This document shows positions 1 to 8,471 of a DNA stretch of 64,000 bases, one piece after another. The stretch is from Wagnerdoeblera intermedia (GTDB lineage Bacteria > Pseudomonadota > Alphaproteobacteria > Rhodobacterales > Rhodobacteraceae). Both the position numbers and the translations under genes were made by a program. The first letter of the stretch is position 1; every line of letters starts with the position of its first letter. The notes under the pieces were generated by a model that saw nothing but the letters and a program-made list of their open reading frames with translations, had not been told where the DNA came from and searched no databases. The stretch lies in NCBI RefSeq assembly GCF_042647465.1, contig NZ_JBHRVN010000007.1; one strand, written 5' to 3'.

Positions 1-30
1 AGGCGGGGGCGGACTGAGCGGCTGCGGGCT

Positions 31-1350
31 TCAGCGGGCCGGGGGGCGCGGCAGGCCAAGATTGTCGCGCAAAGTCCCTTCGGCGTAGTCGCGCCGGAAC
101 AGGCCGCGCTCCTGCAGGATCGGCACCACCTCAGTCAGAATACGGTCCAGTGCCTCACCGCAGGTCGGCGGCAGCAGGGCAAAGCCGTCCGCCGCGCCGT
201 TCTCAAACCAGTGCTGCATGTGATCGGCGATCTCTTCAGCCGAGCCTGCAATGACGGCATGCCCGGCGGCGCGCATCACTTCGCGCATCATCTGGCGCAG
301 GGTATATTTCTGCTCCACCGCCAGGTGATGGTAATAGGGATAGCGCGTCGTGGCTTCCTGGCTCATGACGGCAAGGGCCGGATCTTTCAGACGCTCGGGC
401 GGGATGGTGTCGTTCCAGTCCAGACCGGAGAGATCCGCACCTTCCAGGCCGTGGCTCAGACGGGCGAGGCCGGTCTGCTCATCGGTGTAATCCAGAAGCT
501 CATTCTGAATGCGGGCGGCATCTTTCGCATCATCGCCGACGATCGGCATCAGGCCGGGATGGACGCGGAGGGCGCTGCGCGGGCGGCCCGCCTTTTCCAC
601 CCGCGATTTCAGGTCGCCGTAGAACTCCTGGGCGATCCCGAGGCGCGGGGCGACCGTAAAGACGACCTCGCCGTAGTGCGCGGCAAAGTCCCGCCCGGCC
701 TCAGAAGCCCCGGCCTGGGCCAGCACCGGCCAGCCCTGGGGTGAGCGCGGCAACATCAGCGGGCCTTCGATCTTCAGATGCGCGCTTTGGTGGTGGGTGG
801 CGCGGATGCGGGCGTTATCCGCCCAGACGCCGCCCGCGCGGTCATTGAGAACCGCATCATCCTGCCAGCCGTCCCAAAGGCCCGTCATGGCCGCCATATA
901 ATCATAGGCCCGGGCGTAGCGCTCATTCCGGGGCGGCAGGTCGCAGTTGAAGTTCTCCTGGCCTGTGGTGGCGGTGACGATATTCCAGCCCGCGCGGCCC
1001 TTTGACAGCCAGTCGATCTGCGAAAGCTGGCGTGCCAGCAGATAGGGCGGCCAGAAGCTGGTCGCGGCGGTGCCGATCAGGCCGATGTGTTTTGTCACTG
1101 CCGAAAGGGCTGCGATGGTGGTGAAAGGCTCATAGCCGTTGAGGTCCGGGTTGCGCCCGGTTTCCTCAAAAGACAGCCAGTCCGCCAGAAAGAGCGCGTG
1201 AAGCTTTGCAGCCTCGGCCCGCCGGGCAATATCTGCCGGAAGATCCAGCCCATAAAGCTCTTCCGAGCGGCTGTCCGGGTGCCGCCAGGCAGAGGTCTGA
1301 TAGCCCACGGGCGAAAGAAAGAGCAGAAGGCTCATCTGAGAGGCTGGCAT
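31..1350 (-). CDS. NtaA/SnaA/DszA-family FMN-dependent monooxygenase
   Basis: A 439-residue cytoplasmic luciferase-like (LLM) flavin monooxygenase. Family members use FMNH2 from a partner reductase to oxygenate substrates such as nitrilotriacetate, dibenzothiophene sulfone or pristinamycin precursors. The length matches the NtaA/SnaA/SoxA group. Visible group hallmarks are the early LFLADWLSFEE segment (about residues 50-60), the GRAGWNIVTA motif (about 118-127) and RNERYARAYDYM (about 140-151), which belong to the flavin/substrate barrel. The ATG at 1350 gives the expected N-terminus MPASQMSLLLFLSP. No flavin reductase is visible nearby. The next genes on this strand upstream are an esterase and an SsuABC-type importer, which suggests an organosulfur or N-containing carbon substrate. 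The exact substrate cannot be read from sequence. Confidence 0.85.
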   Translation of the reverse strand: MPASQMSLLLFLSPVGYQTSAWRHPDSRSEELYGLDLPADIARRAEAAKLHALFLADWLSFEETGRNPDLNGYEPFTTIAALSAVTKHIGLIGTAATSFWPPYLLARQLSQIDWLSKGRAGWNIVTATTGQENFNCDLPPRNERYARAYDYMAAMTGLWDGWQDDAVLNDRAGGVWADNARIRATHHQSAHLKIEGPLMLPRSPQGWPVLAQAGASEAGRDFAAHYGEVVFTVAPRLGIAQEFYGDLKSRVEKAGRPRSALRVHPGLMPIVGDDAKDAARIQNELLDYTDEQTGLARLSHGLEGADLSGLDWNDTIPPERLKDPALAVMSQEATTRYPYYHHLAVEQKYTLRQMMREVMRAAGHAVIAGSAEEIADHMQHWFENGAADGFALLPPTCGEALDRILTEVVPILQERGLFRRDYAEGTLRDNLGLPRPPAR

Positions 1351-1538
1351 GGGCGTCGTCCTGACCGGTTGTTCCGGCTGAGGGATAAAGCGGGCAGGGC
1401 AGCGCCTTCAAGGGCCTGTGGATCAAAATGAGACATATCTGTCTCAATTTTGCTCTGGCAGCCGCAGCCAGTGGCCCTTGCAAAGCGAGGGGCTTTCAGA
1501 AAGCATCCGGCTGTCCTCCCAAGCCTGAAAGGCCCGCT

Positions 1539-2126
1539 ATGCTGACCGCCTCTCCTCATGACCGGACTTCTGATCCCCGCTTCTGGTATGGCGTGGCGGC
1601 GGCGCTTGTGGTGGCTCAGGTCCTGGTGCTCTGGGCCATGGGCCGGATCTGGATCTGCGACTGCGGTTATATCCGGCTCTTTGAGCCCGGCGTGAATACC
1701 TCCGGCAATTCGCAGCATCTGGCCGACTGGTACACGCCGAGCCACATCCTGCATGGCTTTTTGTTCTATTGGCTGGCGCATCTGGCTTTCCGGCACCGAA
1801 GCCTTGCCTTCCGCTTTGCCCTGGCCATGCTGGTTGAGGTGGCCTGGGAGGTGCTGGAAAACACCCCCATGGTCATTGAGCATTACCGCACAGCCACCAT
1901 GGCCGTGGGCTATACCGGGGACAGCATCCTGAACTCTGTCATGGACAGTGTGTTTATGGCGCTTGGCTTTGGCTTTGCTGCGCTGGCACCGGTCTGGCTG
2001 ACGGTGGTTGTGGCGGTGATCTTTGAGGTGGGTGTCGCGCTGGTGATCCGCGACAACCTGACCCTTAACGTGGTGATGCTGATCTGGCCGATTGAGGCGA
2101 TCAGGACCTGGCAGGCGGCGCTGTAA
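1539..2126 (+). CDS. DUF2585 (UPF0314) integral membrane protein
   Basis: A 195-residue membrane protein of unknown function, matching the alphaproteobacterial DUF2585 family from the run IWICDCGYIRLF (about residues 37-48) and the NSQHLADWYTPSHILHGF stretch. Four to five hydrophobic helices are apparent, at about residues 14-32, 72-90, 95-112, 140-158 and 160-178. An upstream in-frame ATG at 1428 exists, but the family N-terminus (short polar head, then RFWYGVAAALVVAQVLVLW) fits the ATG at 1539, which is preceded by a purine-rich GAAAGG. The 3' end overlaps the convergent esterase gene by 26 bases. Confidence 0.8.
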   Translation: MLTASPHDRTSDPRFWYGVAAALVVAQVLVLWAMGRIWICDCGYIRLFEPGVNTSGNSQHLADWYTPSHILHGFLFYWLAHLAFRHRSLAFRFALAMLVEVAWEVLENTPMVIEHYRTATMAVGYTGDSILNSVMDSVFMALGFGFAALAPVWLTVVVAVIFEVGVALVIRDNLTLNVVMLIWPIEAIRTWQAAL

Positions 2127-3048
2127 GGGGCGGCAGACCTGCTGCCTGCCGGATCTGCGCCGCCGTTTCGGCGAGATCTGCGGCGGCCTCGGGCACCTGG
2201 GCGTGGTGACGCAAAAAGACATGCGCCATGCCGGGCACCTCCCGCAGCGTGACGGGGCATCCGGCGCTGCGCAAAGCTTCGGCATAGGCCGTACCTTCGT
2301 CGCGCAGCACGTCACATTCCGCCGTGACAATCAGCGCGGGCACAGCCGGACCGCCCGGACGGGGATGACGGAGCGGGGCAACCCTGGGATCGCTGCGCTG
2401 CGCGGGATCCGGGACATAGTGGTCAAAGAACCAGCGCATATCGGCAGCGGTCAGCAGATGATCTGTGCCATAGGCGCTGTAGGAGGCGCGGGTGAAGTCG
2501 CTGTCCGTGACCGGGTAATAAAGCACCTGTAAAGCCACCCGGCCCTTCTCGGGGAGAGCATTGCAGACCACCGCCGTCAGATTGCCGCCTGCGCTGTCGC
2601 CCATGACGATGACCGGGCCTTCGGGCAGGCCCGGAAGGCCGCCGGAGAGAACCGCCGCCATGGCATCTTCGGCATCATCTGCGGCGGCGGGGAAGGGATG
2701 TTCTGGGGCCAGGCGGTAGTCCACGAAGAGAACGGGGATCCGCGCGGCCTCTGCCAGCGCCGAGACCTGGCTGTCGTAATCCTCCGGGGTGCCCAGCACC
2801 CAGCCGCCGCCGTGGTAGAAGACGATAAGGGCATCCTCGGCCCCGTGGGGGATAAAGAGCCGCGCCGGGATCCGACCGCCCCGCCCCGGCAGGGTCAGAT
2901 CGCGCTTTTCTGCCATGGCAGGCCCCGGCCCCAGACGCTGACAACCCGCCGCCGTCAGAGCCCGCGCCGTCCCGGGGCTGCCGGCGGAACGCGGCGGCTG
3001 CCCCTTCGTCTGTTCAACAAGGTTTTGAAAATAAGGATGCAGTGCCAT
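2101..3048 (-). CDS. Alpha/beta hydrolase, hormone-sensitive-lipase type esterase
   Basis: A 315-residue carboxylesterase of the HSL (bacterial family IV) type. The oxyanion-hole motif HGGGWVLG lies at about residues 79-86. The nucleophile elbow GDSAGGN (Ser at about 150) follows, then the acid in AECDVLRDEG and the histidine in GMAHVF near the C-terminus, so the triad is complete. No signal peptide is seen, so it is probably cytoplasmic. It lies 51 bases downstream of the ABC ATPase gene on the same strand and is likely the last gene of that importer operon, acting on an imported ester. The ATG at 3048 has no better alternative upstream. Confidence 0.85.
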   Translation of the reverse strand: MALHPYFQNLVEQTKGQPPRSAGSPGTARALTAAGCQRLGPGPAMAEKRDLTLPGRGGRIPARLFIPHGAEDALIVFYHGGGWVLGTPEDYDSQVSALAEAARIPVLFVDYRLAPEHPFPAAADDAEDAMAAVLSGGLPGLPEGPVIVMGDSAGGNLTAVVCNALPEKGRVALQVLYYPVTDSDFTRASYSAYGTDHLLTAADMRWFFDHYVPDPAQRSDPRVAPLRHPRPGGPAVPALIVTAECDVLRDEGTAYAEALRSAGCPVTLREVPGMAHVFLRHHAQVPEAAADLAETAAQIRQAAGLPPLTAPPARS

Positions 3049-3099
3049 GTTTCCCCCGCCCTCGCTTTTGCGCGAGACTGCGGGGGGAGAGGTGCCGTG

Positions 3100-3888
3100 T
3101 CAATGCGCCCCTGCGGCCATCAGCTTCAGGGTTTCTTCGCGGATGTCGTTCAGGATCAGCCGCTTGGTCTCCATGAATTCCGGCGCGGTGACCAGATCAA
3201 AGGCACGCGGGCGCGGCAGATCCACCACCAGATCGCGCTTCACATGGCCCGGGCGTGAGCCGAGCACGACCACGCGGTCGGCAAGGAAGATCGCCTCGTC
3301 GACGTCATGGGTGACGAAAAGGCAGGTGACGCGGTGGTCGGTCCAGATCTGCAGCAGCAGTTCCTGCATCATGCCACGGGTCTGGGCATCGAGTGCGCCA
3401 AAAGGCTCATCCATAAGCAGGATCGAAGGCTTGTAAACCAGCGCCCGGGCGATCGCCACGCGCTGCTTCATGCCGCCGGAGAGTTGCTTCGGCCAGGCCT
3501 TCTCAAAGCCCGCAAGACCCACGGCCTCAATGAAATGGGCAACCATATCGGACTTTTCCGCTTTCGAGAGCGCGGATTTCTCCAGCGCGTAGCGGATGTT
3601 TTCTTCCACCGTCATCCACTCAAACAGCGTGTAGGACTGAAAGACGAAGCCCCGGTCGCGGCCCGGCCCGCGCACGTCCTGACCGTCGATCAGGATGCGG
3701 CCCCGCGTCGGCTCATCGAGACCGCCGACCATATTCAGGAGCGTGGATTTCCCGCAGCCCGAGGTGCCAACGATCGAGACGAACTGATTTTCAGCGATGC
3801 TGAGGTCGATCTCAGAAATCGCCACCATGGCGCGTCCGTCGACGTCAAAGTCTTTGCCAACGCGCTCAATGCGGATTTTCTCAGTCAT
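3100..3888 (-). CDS. ABC transporter ATP-binding protein, SsuB/TauB/NrtD type
   Basis: A 262-residue ATPase that powers an importer of the nitrate/sulfonate/taurine family. Walker A GTSGCGKST is at about residues 42-50, the signature LSGGMKQRVAIARAL at about 139-153, and Walker B ILLMDEPFGALDAQT at about 159-173, followed by the switch His in FVTHDVDEA. The start codon overlaps the last base of the permease gene, so translation is coupled. Family members import sulfonates, taurine, nitrate/cyanate or thiamine-precursor-like compounds. The ATPase alone does not separate these. Confidence 0.92.
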   Translation of the reverse strand: MTEKIRIERVGKDFDVDGRAMVAISEIDLSIAENQFVSIVGTSGCGKSTLLNMVGGLDEPTRGRILIDGQDVRGPGRDRGFVFQSYTLFEWMTVEENIRYALEKSALSKAEKSDMVAHFIEAVGLAGFEKAWPKQLSGGMKQRVAIARALVYKPSILLMDEPFGALDAQTRGMMQELLLQIWTDHRVTCLFVTHDVDEAIFLADRVVVLGSRPGHVKRDLVVDLPRPRAFDLVTAPEFMETKRLILNDIREETLKLMAAGAH

Positions 3889-4700
3889 CAGCGCCGCCCC
3901 TCATTCCAGCGGAAAAGCCGCTGGCCGATTTTCTTAAAGAGCCAGTCGGTGATCAGCCCCAGAAGCCCGATGAACAGCGTGCCAAAGAGGATCGTCTGCG
4001 TGGCCATATAGCGCTGCGCATCCATGATGCGGCGGCCAAGGCCGTCGCTTGCGGCCACGAGTTCGGCCACCACCAGATAGGTCCAGGTCCAGCCGATGGT
4101 GATGCGGAAGGTGTCCCAAATCGCCGGTGCGGCAGCAGGCAGGATGATGCGGCGCAGGATCTCGGCATTGGAGAAGCCCAGCGTCTGGCCCGCGCGGATC
4201 AGGCTGACGTCGATGTTTTTGACGTTGTCCATGATCATCAGAACCTGGCTGAAGAAGGTGCCGATAAAGAGGATCAGGATCTTCTGACCGTCCCCGATGC
4301 CCGCCCAGAGGATGGTCAGCGGGATCAGCGCCACCACCGGCACATAGCGCAGCGTCGAGACGAGGGGCGACAAAAGCCCCTCAAAGATCCGGAAATTCCC
4401 CATCAGAATGCCAACCGGCACCGCGATAATGGTAGCGGCCAGCCAGCCCGCGACGATGCGGTAGATGGAAACGGCAGCATCTGAGAGCAGAATGCCCTTT
4501 TCCAGCTGCCGCCAGCCCTCAGAGAGAACAGCGCCCGGGCCGGGCAGGAACAGCGGGCGGATGAGGCCCGCCTGAACCACGGCCCACCACAAAAGGATCA
4601 GCACCGCAGGCAGCACGAAACCCGAAGCCGTGTAAACCGGCTTCGGGATCTCTTTGCGCAGCCGGAACAGCTCGCGCAGACGGAAGGGATGTCCCGGCAT
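3888..4700 (-). CDS. ABC transporter permease, SsuC/TauC type
   Basis: A 270-residue inner-membrane permease of the nitrate/sulfonate/bicarbonate importer family. About six hydrophobic helices are visible (for example ILLWWAVVQAGLI near residue 35, WLAATIIAVPVGILMG near 88, ILILFIGTFFSQVLMIM near 140). The EAA-type loop appears at AGQTLGFSNAEILRRIILPAAAPAI, which docks on the ATPase. The gene sits between the binding-protein gene (9 bases away) and the ATPase gene (one-base overlap). Confidence 0.92.
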   Translation of the reverse strand: MPGHPFRLRELFRLRKEIPKPVYTASGFVLPAVLILLWWAVVQAGLIRPLFLPGPGAVLSEGWRQLEKGILLSDAAVSIYRIVAGWLAATIIAVPVGILMGNFRIFEGLLSPLVSTLRYVPVVALIPLTILWAGIGDGQKILILFIGTFFSQVLMIMDNVKNIDVSLIRAGQTLGFSNAEILRRIILPAAAPAIWDTFRITIGWTWTYLVVAELVAASDGLGRRIMDAQRYMATQTILFGTLFIGLLGLITDWLFKKIGQRLFRWNEGRR

Positions 4701-4709
4701 GAGCTGGCC

Positions 4710-5687
4710 TTACTGAGCGGCGACGGCCAGAACGGCGTCGGTGTTCAGAAGCTCTTCCGCCGGCACGATGCGGGTGATGTCTTCCGGGTTGGTCTCGATC
4801 ATGATGCCGCCGATGGCGGCCACGGTGTCCTGATACTGACCTTTCAGGATTTCGGCGTTCTCTTTAGAGGTGAAGAGATGCACGCCTTTGAAGGCCGGTT
4901 CAAACTCTTCCATCGGTGCGCCCACGGCATCGGCGATCATCTGGCCACCCTCGGCCGGGTTTTCGCGCACGAAGTTCACCGCCATATCCCAGCCGCGGAT
5001 CACGGCTTCGAGGTCTTTCTGGTTGGCTTTCACCCAGTCCGGGTTGCCGACCAGCAGATCCGAGATCAGGCCGGGCTTTTCGGCGGCGGTATAGATGACC
5101 GAGGCCTTATCGTCCTGACGCAGCGCGGTGGAGATATAGGGCTCATAGGTCACGGCCGCATCGACGCGGCCCGCGATCAGCGCGAGACCCGCCTCGGATG
5201 CGCCCATCGGCACCGGGGTGACATCAGCCAGCGACATGCCATTGGCCTTCAGCGCATAATTCAGCAGCAGATCCGAAGTGGCGCCGCGCTCATAAGCGAC
5301 GGATTTGCCTTTCAGATCGGCGATGGTTTTGATCGCATCGCCCGCGATGACCGCATCGGCGGTCGAGGCTTCGTCCATCACCAGGATGCCCACGACGGGG
5401 ATGTTCTGGTTGATGTTTACCAGCGTGGTATTGGTCGCGGCGGCCACCAGATGCAGATTGCCCGAGGCGAGACCTGCGGTCAGATCCTGATCCCAGTTGA
5501 AGTTGACCAGCTCAACATCAACGCCTGCCTCTTTGAAAAAGCCCTTTTCAGCCGCCACCCAGAGCGGGCCATAGCCAAGCCAGGGCTGCACGCCGATCTT
5601 GATCGTGTCAGCGAGGGCTGCGGGGGCTGCCGCGAGGCAGAAGGCAGCGGTCAGAAGCAGGGATTTCAGCGGAGCTTTCGTCGACAT
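4710..5687 (-). CDS. ABC transporter substrate-binding protein, SsuA/TauA (NMT1-like) family
   Basis: A periplasmic binding protein of about 325 residues. The signal peptide is the Lys-containing head MSTKAPLKS followed by a hydrophobic core ending in AAPAALA/D. The mature protein opens with TIKIGVQPWLGYGPLWVAAEKGFF, the standard opening of the aliphatic sulfonate/nitrate/NMT1 group, and continues with the ligand-cleft segment ADAVIAGDAIKTIADLKGKSVAYE. An in-frame TTG at 5702 would add five residues. I prefer the ATG at 5687 because it gives a conventional signal peptide. It is the first gene of the operon and is therefore probably transcribed from the 5.7-6.0 kb intergenic region. Confidence 0.9.
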   Translation of the reverse strand: MSTKAPLKSLLLTAAFCLAAAPAALADTIKIGVQPWLGYGPLWVAAEKGFFKEAGVDVELVNFNWDQDLTAGLASGNLHLVAAATNTTLVNINQNIPVVGILVMDEASTADAVIAGDAIKTIADLKGKSVAYERGATSDLLLNYALKANGMSLADVTPVPMGASEAGLALIAGRVDAAVTYEPYISTALRQDDKASVIYTAAEKPGLISDLLVGNPDWVKANQKDLEAVIRGWDMAVNFVRENPAEGGQMIADAVGAPMEEFEPAFKGVHLFTSKENAEILKGQYQDTVAAIGGIMIETNPEDITRIVPAEELLNTDAVLAVAAQ

Positions 5688-5702
5688 GGCAGTCACTTTC
5701 AA

Positions 5703-6076
5703 CCAAAGAGGCTACAGGCAGCGGGTTGCGTCTTTCGGGCCCTGCCTTACGCGCACGGAGGCAAAGGTTAAAGTCCTTGCCCGGTAAAAAAGCACTTTGC
5801 TCCGCCCCCTGCACAGAAACTCTGCGGGAGATCGCGGTCCCTGGCCTGTCTGCGGGCGATTCTTTTCGCCCTGCCTGATCCTGAAACAAAAATTTAAATT
5901 TTTAAACATTTGATCAGATAACGCTTTTTCTTTATACTTTCCATATTGCTGGCACGGTTTCGGCGGGATGCCTTTCCGGGCGGGCGACGTCCTAAGACAA
6001 CTCAGGGTTGAGTCTGTGTGCCTGTCTGACCGATTACTGTTTCCATTGCGCCATGGTGCTATCAAATTTGCTTTAT
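5703..6076. other. Intergenic region, AT-rich, upstream of the ABC importer operon
   Basis: This 374-base gap separates the binding-protein gene from the left end of the first IS1380 copy. It holds a conspicuously AT-rich patch at about 5886-5955, including the self-complementary AAATTTAAATTT, in otherwise GC-rich DNA. The patch is well placed to contain the importer promoter on the minus strand, but I cannot point to a convincing -35/-10 pair. The overlapping open frames here show no family features. Confidence 0.4.
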
Positions 6077-7747
6077 CCCACATTTCCCAAGTAAGGCGCT
6101 GATTTCGCTGTCCTGACCATTATATTTCCTATATAAAACATGGTGTTGAAGGCTGCGAGGGGCGCGTTTCATGGATCACCCAGAGGGTGCGGGCTTGCAA
6201 CGGGCAGCTCGGGTGGATTTCGACCCTCGCGTGCGGCTGGAATTTCGCGGCACGCAGCTCAGTTCCGACGGCGGCCTTCTGGTGATGCGCGAGCTTGATG
6301 ACGCGCTCGGGTTGTCCGATTTGGCGTCAGCGGCGCTGCGCGATACTCGCTCTGGCAAGAACACGGTCCATCGGCTCGACGGCCTGTTCCGGCAATCAGT
6401 CTTTGGGCGGCTGGCCGGATACGAGGATGTCAACGACGCCAACCGTCTCGCCTGCGATCCGGTCATGCGCCAAGTTGTCGGCGGCAGAGCGGTCGATGCA
6501 CAAGCGGCCTCGGCATCGCAGATGGGACGGTTCGAGACCGAGACGCTGGCTCTGGCCGGGAACCGTGCCGCGCTGGCCGACCTGAACGGGCAATGGATCG
6601 ACCGGTTCCATGACCGTAACGGGCTGAAGTACATCGTTCTGGACATGGACAGCTCGGTCAGCCCGACCCATGGCGACCAGGAAGGGTCCGCCTGGAATGG
6701 CCATTTCGACTGTAGCTGCTATCACCCCAACTTTCTGTTCAACCAGTTCGGGATGCTGGAACGCTGCGCCCTGCGCCATGGCAACGTCCACAGCGCCGAT
6801 GGCTGGCGTGATGTTCTCGACCCCGTCATTGCGCGCTACGCGGAGCGCGACCTTGGTGGCAGGTTCTTCCGGGCCGATGCTGCCTACGCGATCCCGGCGA
6901 TCTATGAGCGATTGGAAGAAGCGCGGTTCTTCTACGCCATCCGGCTGCCCGCAAACGCGGTCCTCAAGGACAAGATCGCGCATCGGCTAACGCGCCCTGT
7001 CGGGCGGCCGTCACTGACCAAGGTCAAGCGGTTCTTCGAGGAATTCGAGTATCAGGCGGCGTCCTGGGACAAGGAACGCCGGGTGATCGCCAAGATCGAA
7101 TGGCATCCGGGCGAACTGTTCCCGCGTGTCGGCTTCATCGTCACCAACCTGCCGATGGAGCCGGACTGGGTGGTGCGGTTCTACAACCAGCGCGGCACCG
7201 CCGAGCAGCACATCAAAGAGGGCAAATACGCCTTTCGCTGGACGCGGCTGTCGTGCCGGAAGTTCCGCGACAATGAGGTGCGGCTGCAACTGCACGCCCT
7301 GGCGTACAACCTGGCCACCTTCTTGCGCTGCATCGAGCTGCCCGAGGCCATGGCCGACTGGTCGTTGACCAGCCTGCAACTGAAGCTGATCAAGATCGGG
7401 GCACGTGTGGTCCGTCACGCCCGCACCATCACCTTCCAGCTGGCCGAGGTCGCTGTCACCGGCACGATGGTACGCGCCATCCTCGCCGCTATCCGCCGAT
7501 TGCGAGCGCCACCGCTATGCGCATGATCGCGATCCACGCTCAAACTGAACGAAAGCGGCTGGACAGATCTGTCCGCTGCGCTGAAAAACGCCGCCCCTGG
7601 GCAAGGAAACAGCGGCTTCGCGGTCTGATCCGTCCAGATTCAGCAGTCTGCGCGACCGCAGGTGCCGCTTGCGGCAGAAAATCCTTGTCTAGCGCTCGGA
7701 TACAGGCGACCTTCACCTCAAACGACACGCCACTTGGGGAATGCAGG
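6077..7747 (+). mobile_element. IS1380-family insertion sequence, copy 1
   Basis: A complete element of 1671 bases carrying one transposase gene. The 15-base terminal inverted repeats are CCCACATTTCCCAAG on the left (6077-6091) and CCTGCATTCCCCAAG on the right, read inward (7733-7747). A near-identical element of the same length lies in the opposite orientation at 16320-17990. Alignment of the two copies fixes both ends, because homology stops within a base or two of these positions. The flanking four bases (TTAT left, TTAA right) are AT-rich but not identical, so no clean target duplication remains. Confidence 0.88.
6171..7526 (+). CDS. IS1380-family DDE transposase (copy 1)
   Basis: A 451-residue cut-and-paste transposase. 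The N-terminus contains the family stretch RGTQLSSDGGLLVMRELDDA (about residues 27-46). The DDE acidic residues can be placed at LDMDSSVSP (about 164), FRADAAYA (about 236) and the C-terminal GTAEQHIKEGKY (about 351). The reading frame is intact, so the element may be active. The protein differs from the copy at 16541-17896 at two residues that I can see: FRDNEV against FRGNEV, and EAMADW against EAIADW. That implies recent duplication. Confidence 0.93.
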   Translation: MDHPEGAGLQRAARVDFDPRVRLEFRGTQLSSDGGLLVMRELDDALGLSDLASAALRDTRSGKNTVHRLDGLFRQSVFGRLAGYEDVNDANRLACDPVMRQVVGGRAVDAQAASASQMGRFETETLALAGNRAALADLNGQWIDRFHDRNGLKYIVLDMDSSVSPTHGDQEGSAWNGHFDCSCYHPNFLFNQFGMLERCALRHGNVHSADGWRDVLDPVIARYAERDLGGRFFRADAAYAIPAIYERLEEARFFYAIRLPANAVLKDKIAHRLTRPVGRPSLTKVKRFFEEFEYQAASWDKERRVIAKIEWHPGELFPRVGFIVTNLPMEPDWVVRFYNQRGTAEQHIKEGKYAFRWTRLSCRKFRDNEVRLQLHALAYNLATFLRCIELPEAMADWSLTSLQLKLIKIGARVVRHARTITFQLAEVAVTGTMVRAILAAIRRLRAPPLCA

Positions 7748-7943
7748 TTAATGATTTTAACCTCGAGATAGAAGTGAAGATAAAAGGTTCGGTGGAGCCT
7801 TTGAGAGCAAAGATAGCTGTATTACTAGACCCGATGATCGCTGTGTGAACTGACTGGGTCGGCAGCCTCTCCCACTGCATTCTGCATTCGAGGGTTGCTC
7901 CAGTCTTGCTGGTGCCGAGCCTCAAGAATGGGGGAGAGACCAA
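7748..7943. other. Non-coding leader upstream of a truncated IS110-family gene
   Basis: These 196 bases lie between the right end of IS1380 copy 1 and the start of the IS110-type fragment. They are AT-richer than the surroundings at the left and contain no gene. In IS110-group elements the non-coding stretch between the left end and the recombinase gene encodes the structured bridge RNA, so this may be a relic of such a region. No structure was computed. Confidence 0.3.
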
Positions 7944-8453
7944 ATGCAGCGTAGCATATTCATCAGGCTGGATGTCCATAAGGCAACGATCTCGGTTGGG
8001 GTCGCAGTCGGGGAAAGAGGCGGAGAAGTCCGCAGCCTCGGTACTGTGCCCAACCGCCCTGACCACGTGCGCAAGCTGGTCGAGAAGCTGGCTTCAAATG
8101 GCGTGCAGCTTCATTTCTGCTATGAGGCTGGCCCATGCGGATATGGCCTTCACCGACAATTGGTCGAGTTGGGGCATGAGTGCATTGTGGTTGCACCGTC
8201 TCTGATCCCAGTGAAGGCTGGAGATCGGGTAAAGACAGACCGCCGCGATGCGCTGATGCTGGCAAAACTGCATAGAGCTGGGGAGTTGACGGCCGTTTGG
8301 GTCCCTGATGCGGCCCATGAAGCGATGCGCGATCTTGTCCGTGCACGAGCCACGGCCATACGGGTTGCAGGCAAGGCGCGGCGTATCCCTGTTTATCCCG
8401 GCGCATCTCGGGCACATTGTTCGATACGAGTGCTATTACCGGACCATCGCTAA
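7944..8453 (+). pseudogene. IS110-family transposase, truncated N-terminal fragment
   Basis: The first roughly 140 residues match the RuvC-like DEDD domain of IS110-family recombinases: IRLDVHKATISVGV (first Asp), CYEAGPCGYGL (Glu) and VKTDRRDALMLAKL (last two Asp). Homology appears to stop at about 8370, in ARATAIRV. The final roughly 28 residues (AGKARRIPVYPG onward) do not continue the family, and the whole C-terminal domain with the catalytic serine is missing. A full member is about 340-400 residues; the intact IS110 gene at 22417 has 350. The fragment is a different lineage from that copy and is probably dead. Confidence 0.8.
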
Positions 8454-8471
8454 TCAGAGCATTGCCTTAAC

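Noticed and set aside
211..1005. Plus-strand open frames opposite the NtaA-type monooxygenase
   Set aside because: They lie entirely antisense to a well-supported family gene, lack family features and are typical of high-GC third-position bias.
5712..6083. Minus-strand 123-residue frame in the 5.7-6.1 kb gap
   Set aside because: It spans the AT-rich patch and the IS end, has no family features, and overlaps the likely importer promoter.
6077..7747. Possible 4-base target duplication (TTAT/TTAA) around IS1380 copy 1
   Set aside because: The two flanks differ at the last base and the second copy's flanks (GTAC/ACCC) do not match at all, so no duplication is claimed. Cross-pairing expected after a simple inversion between the copies also fails.
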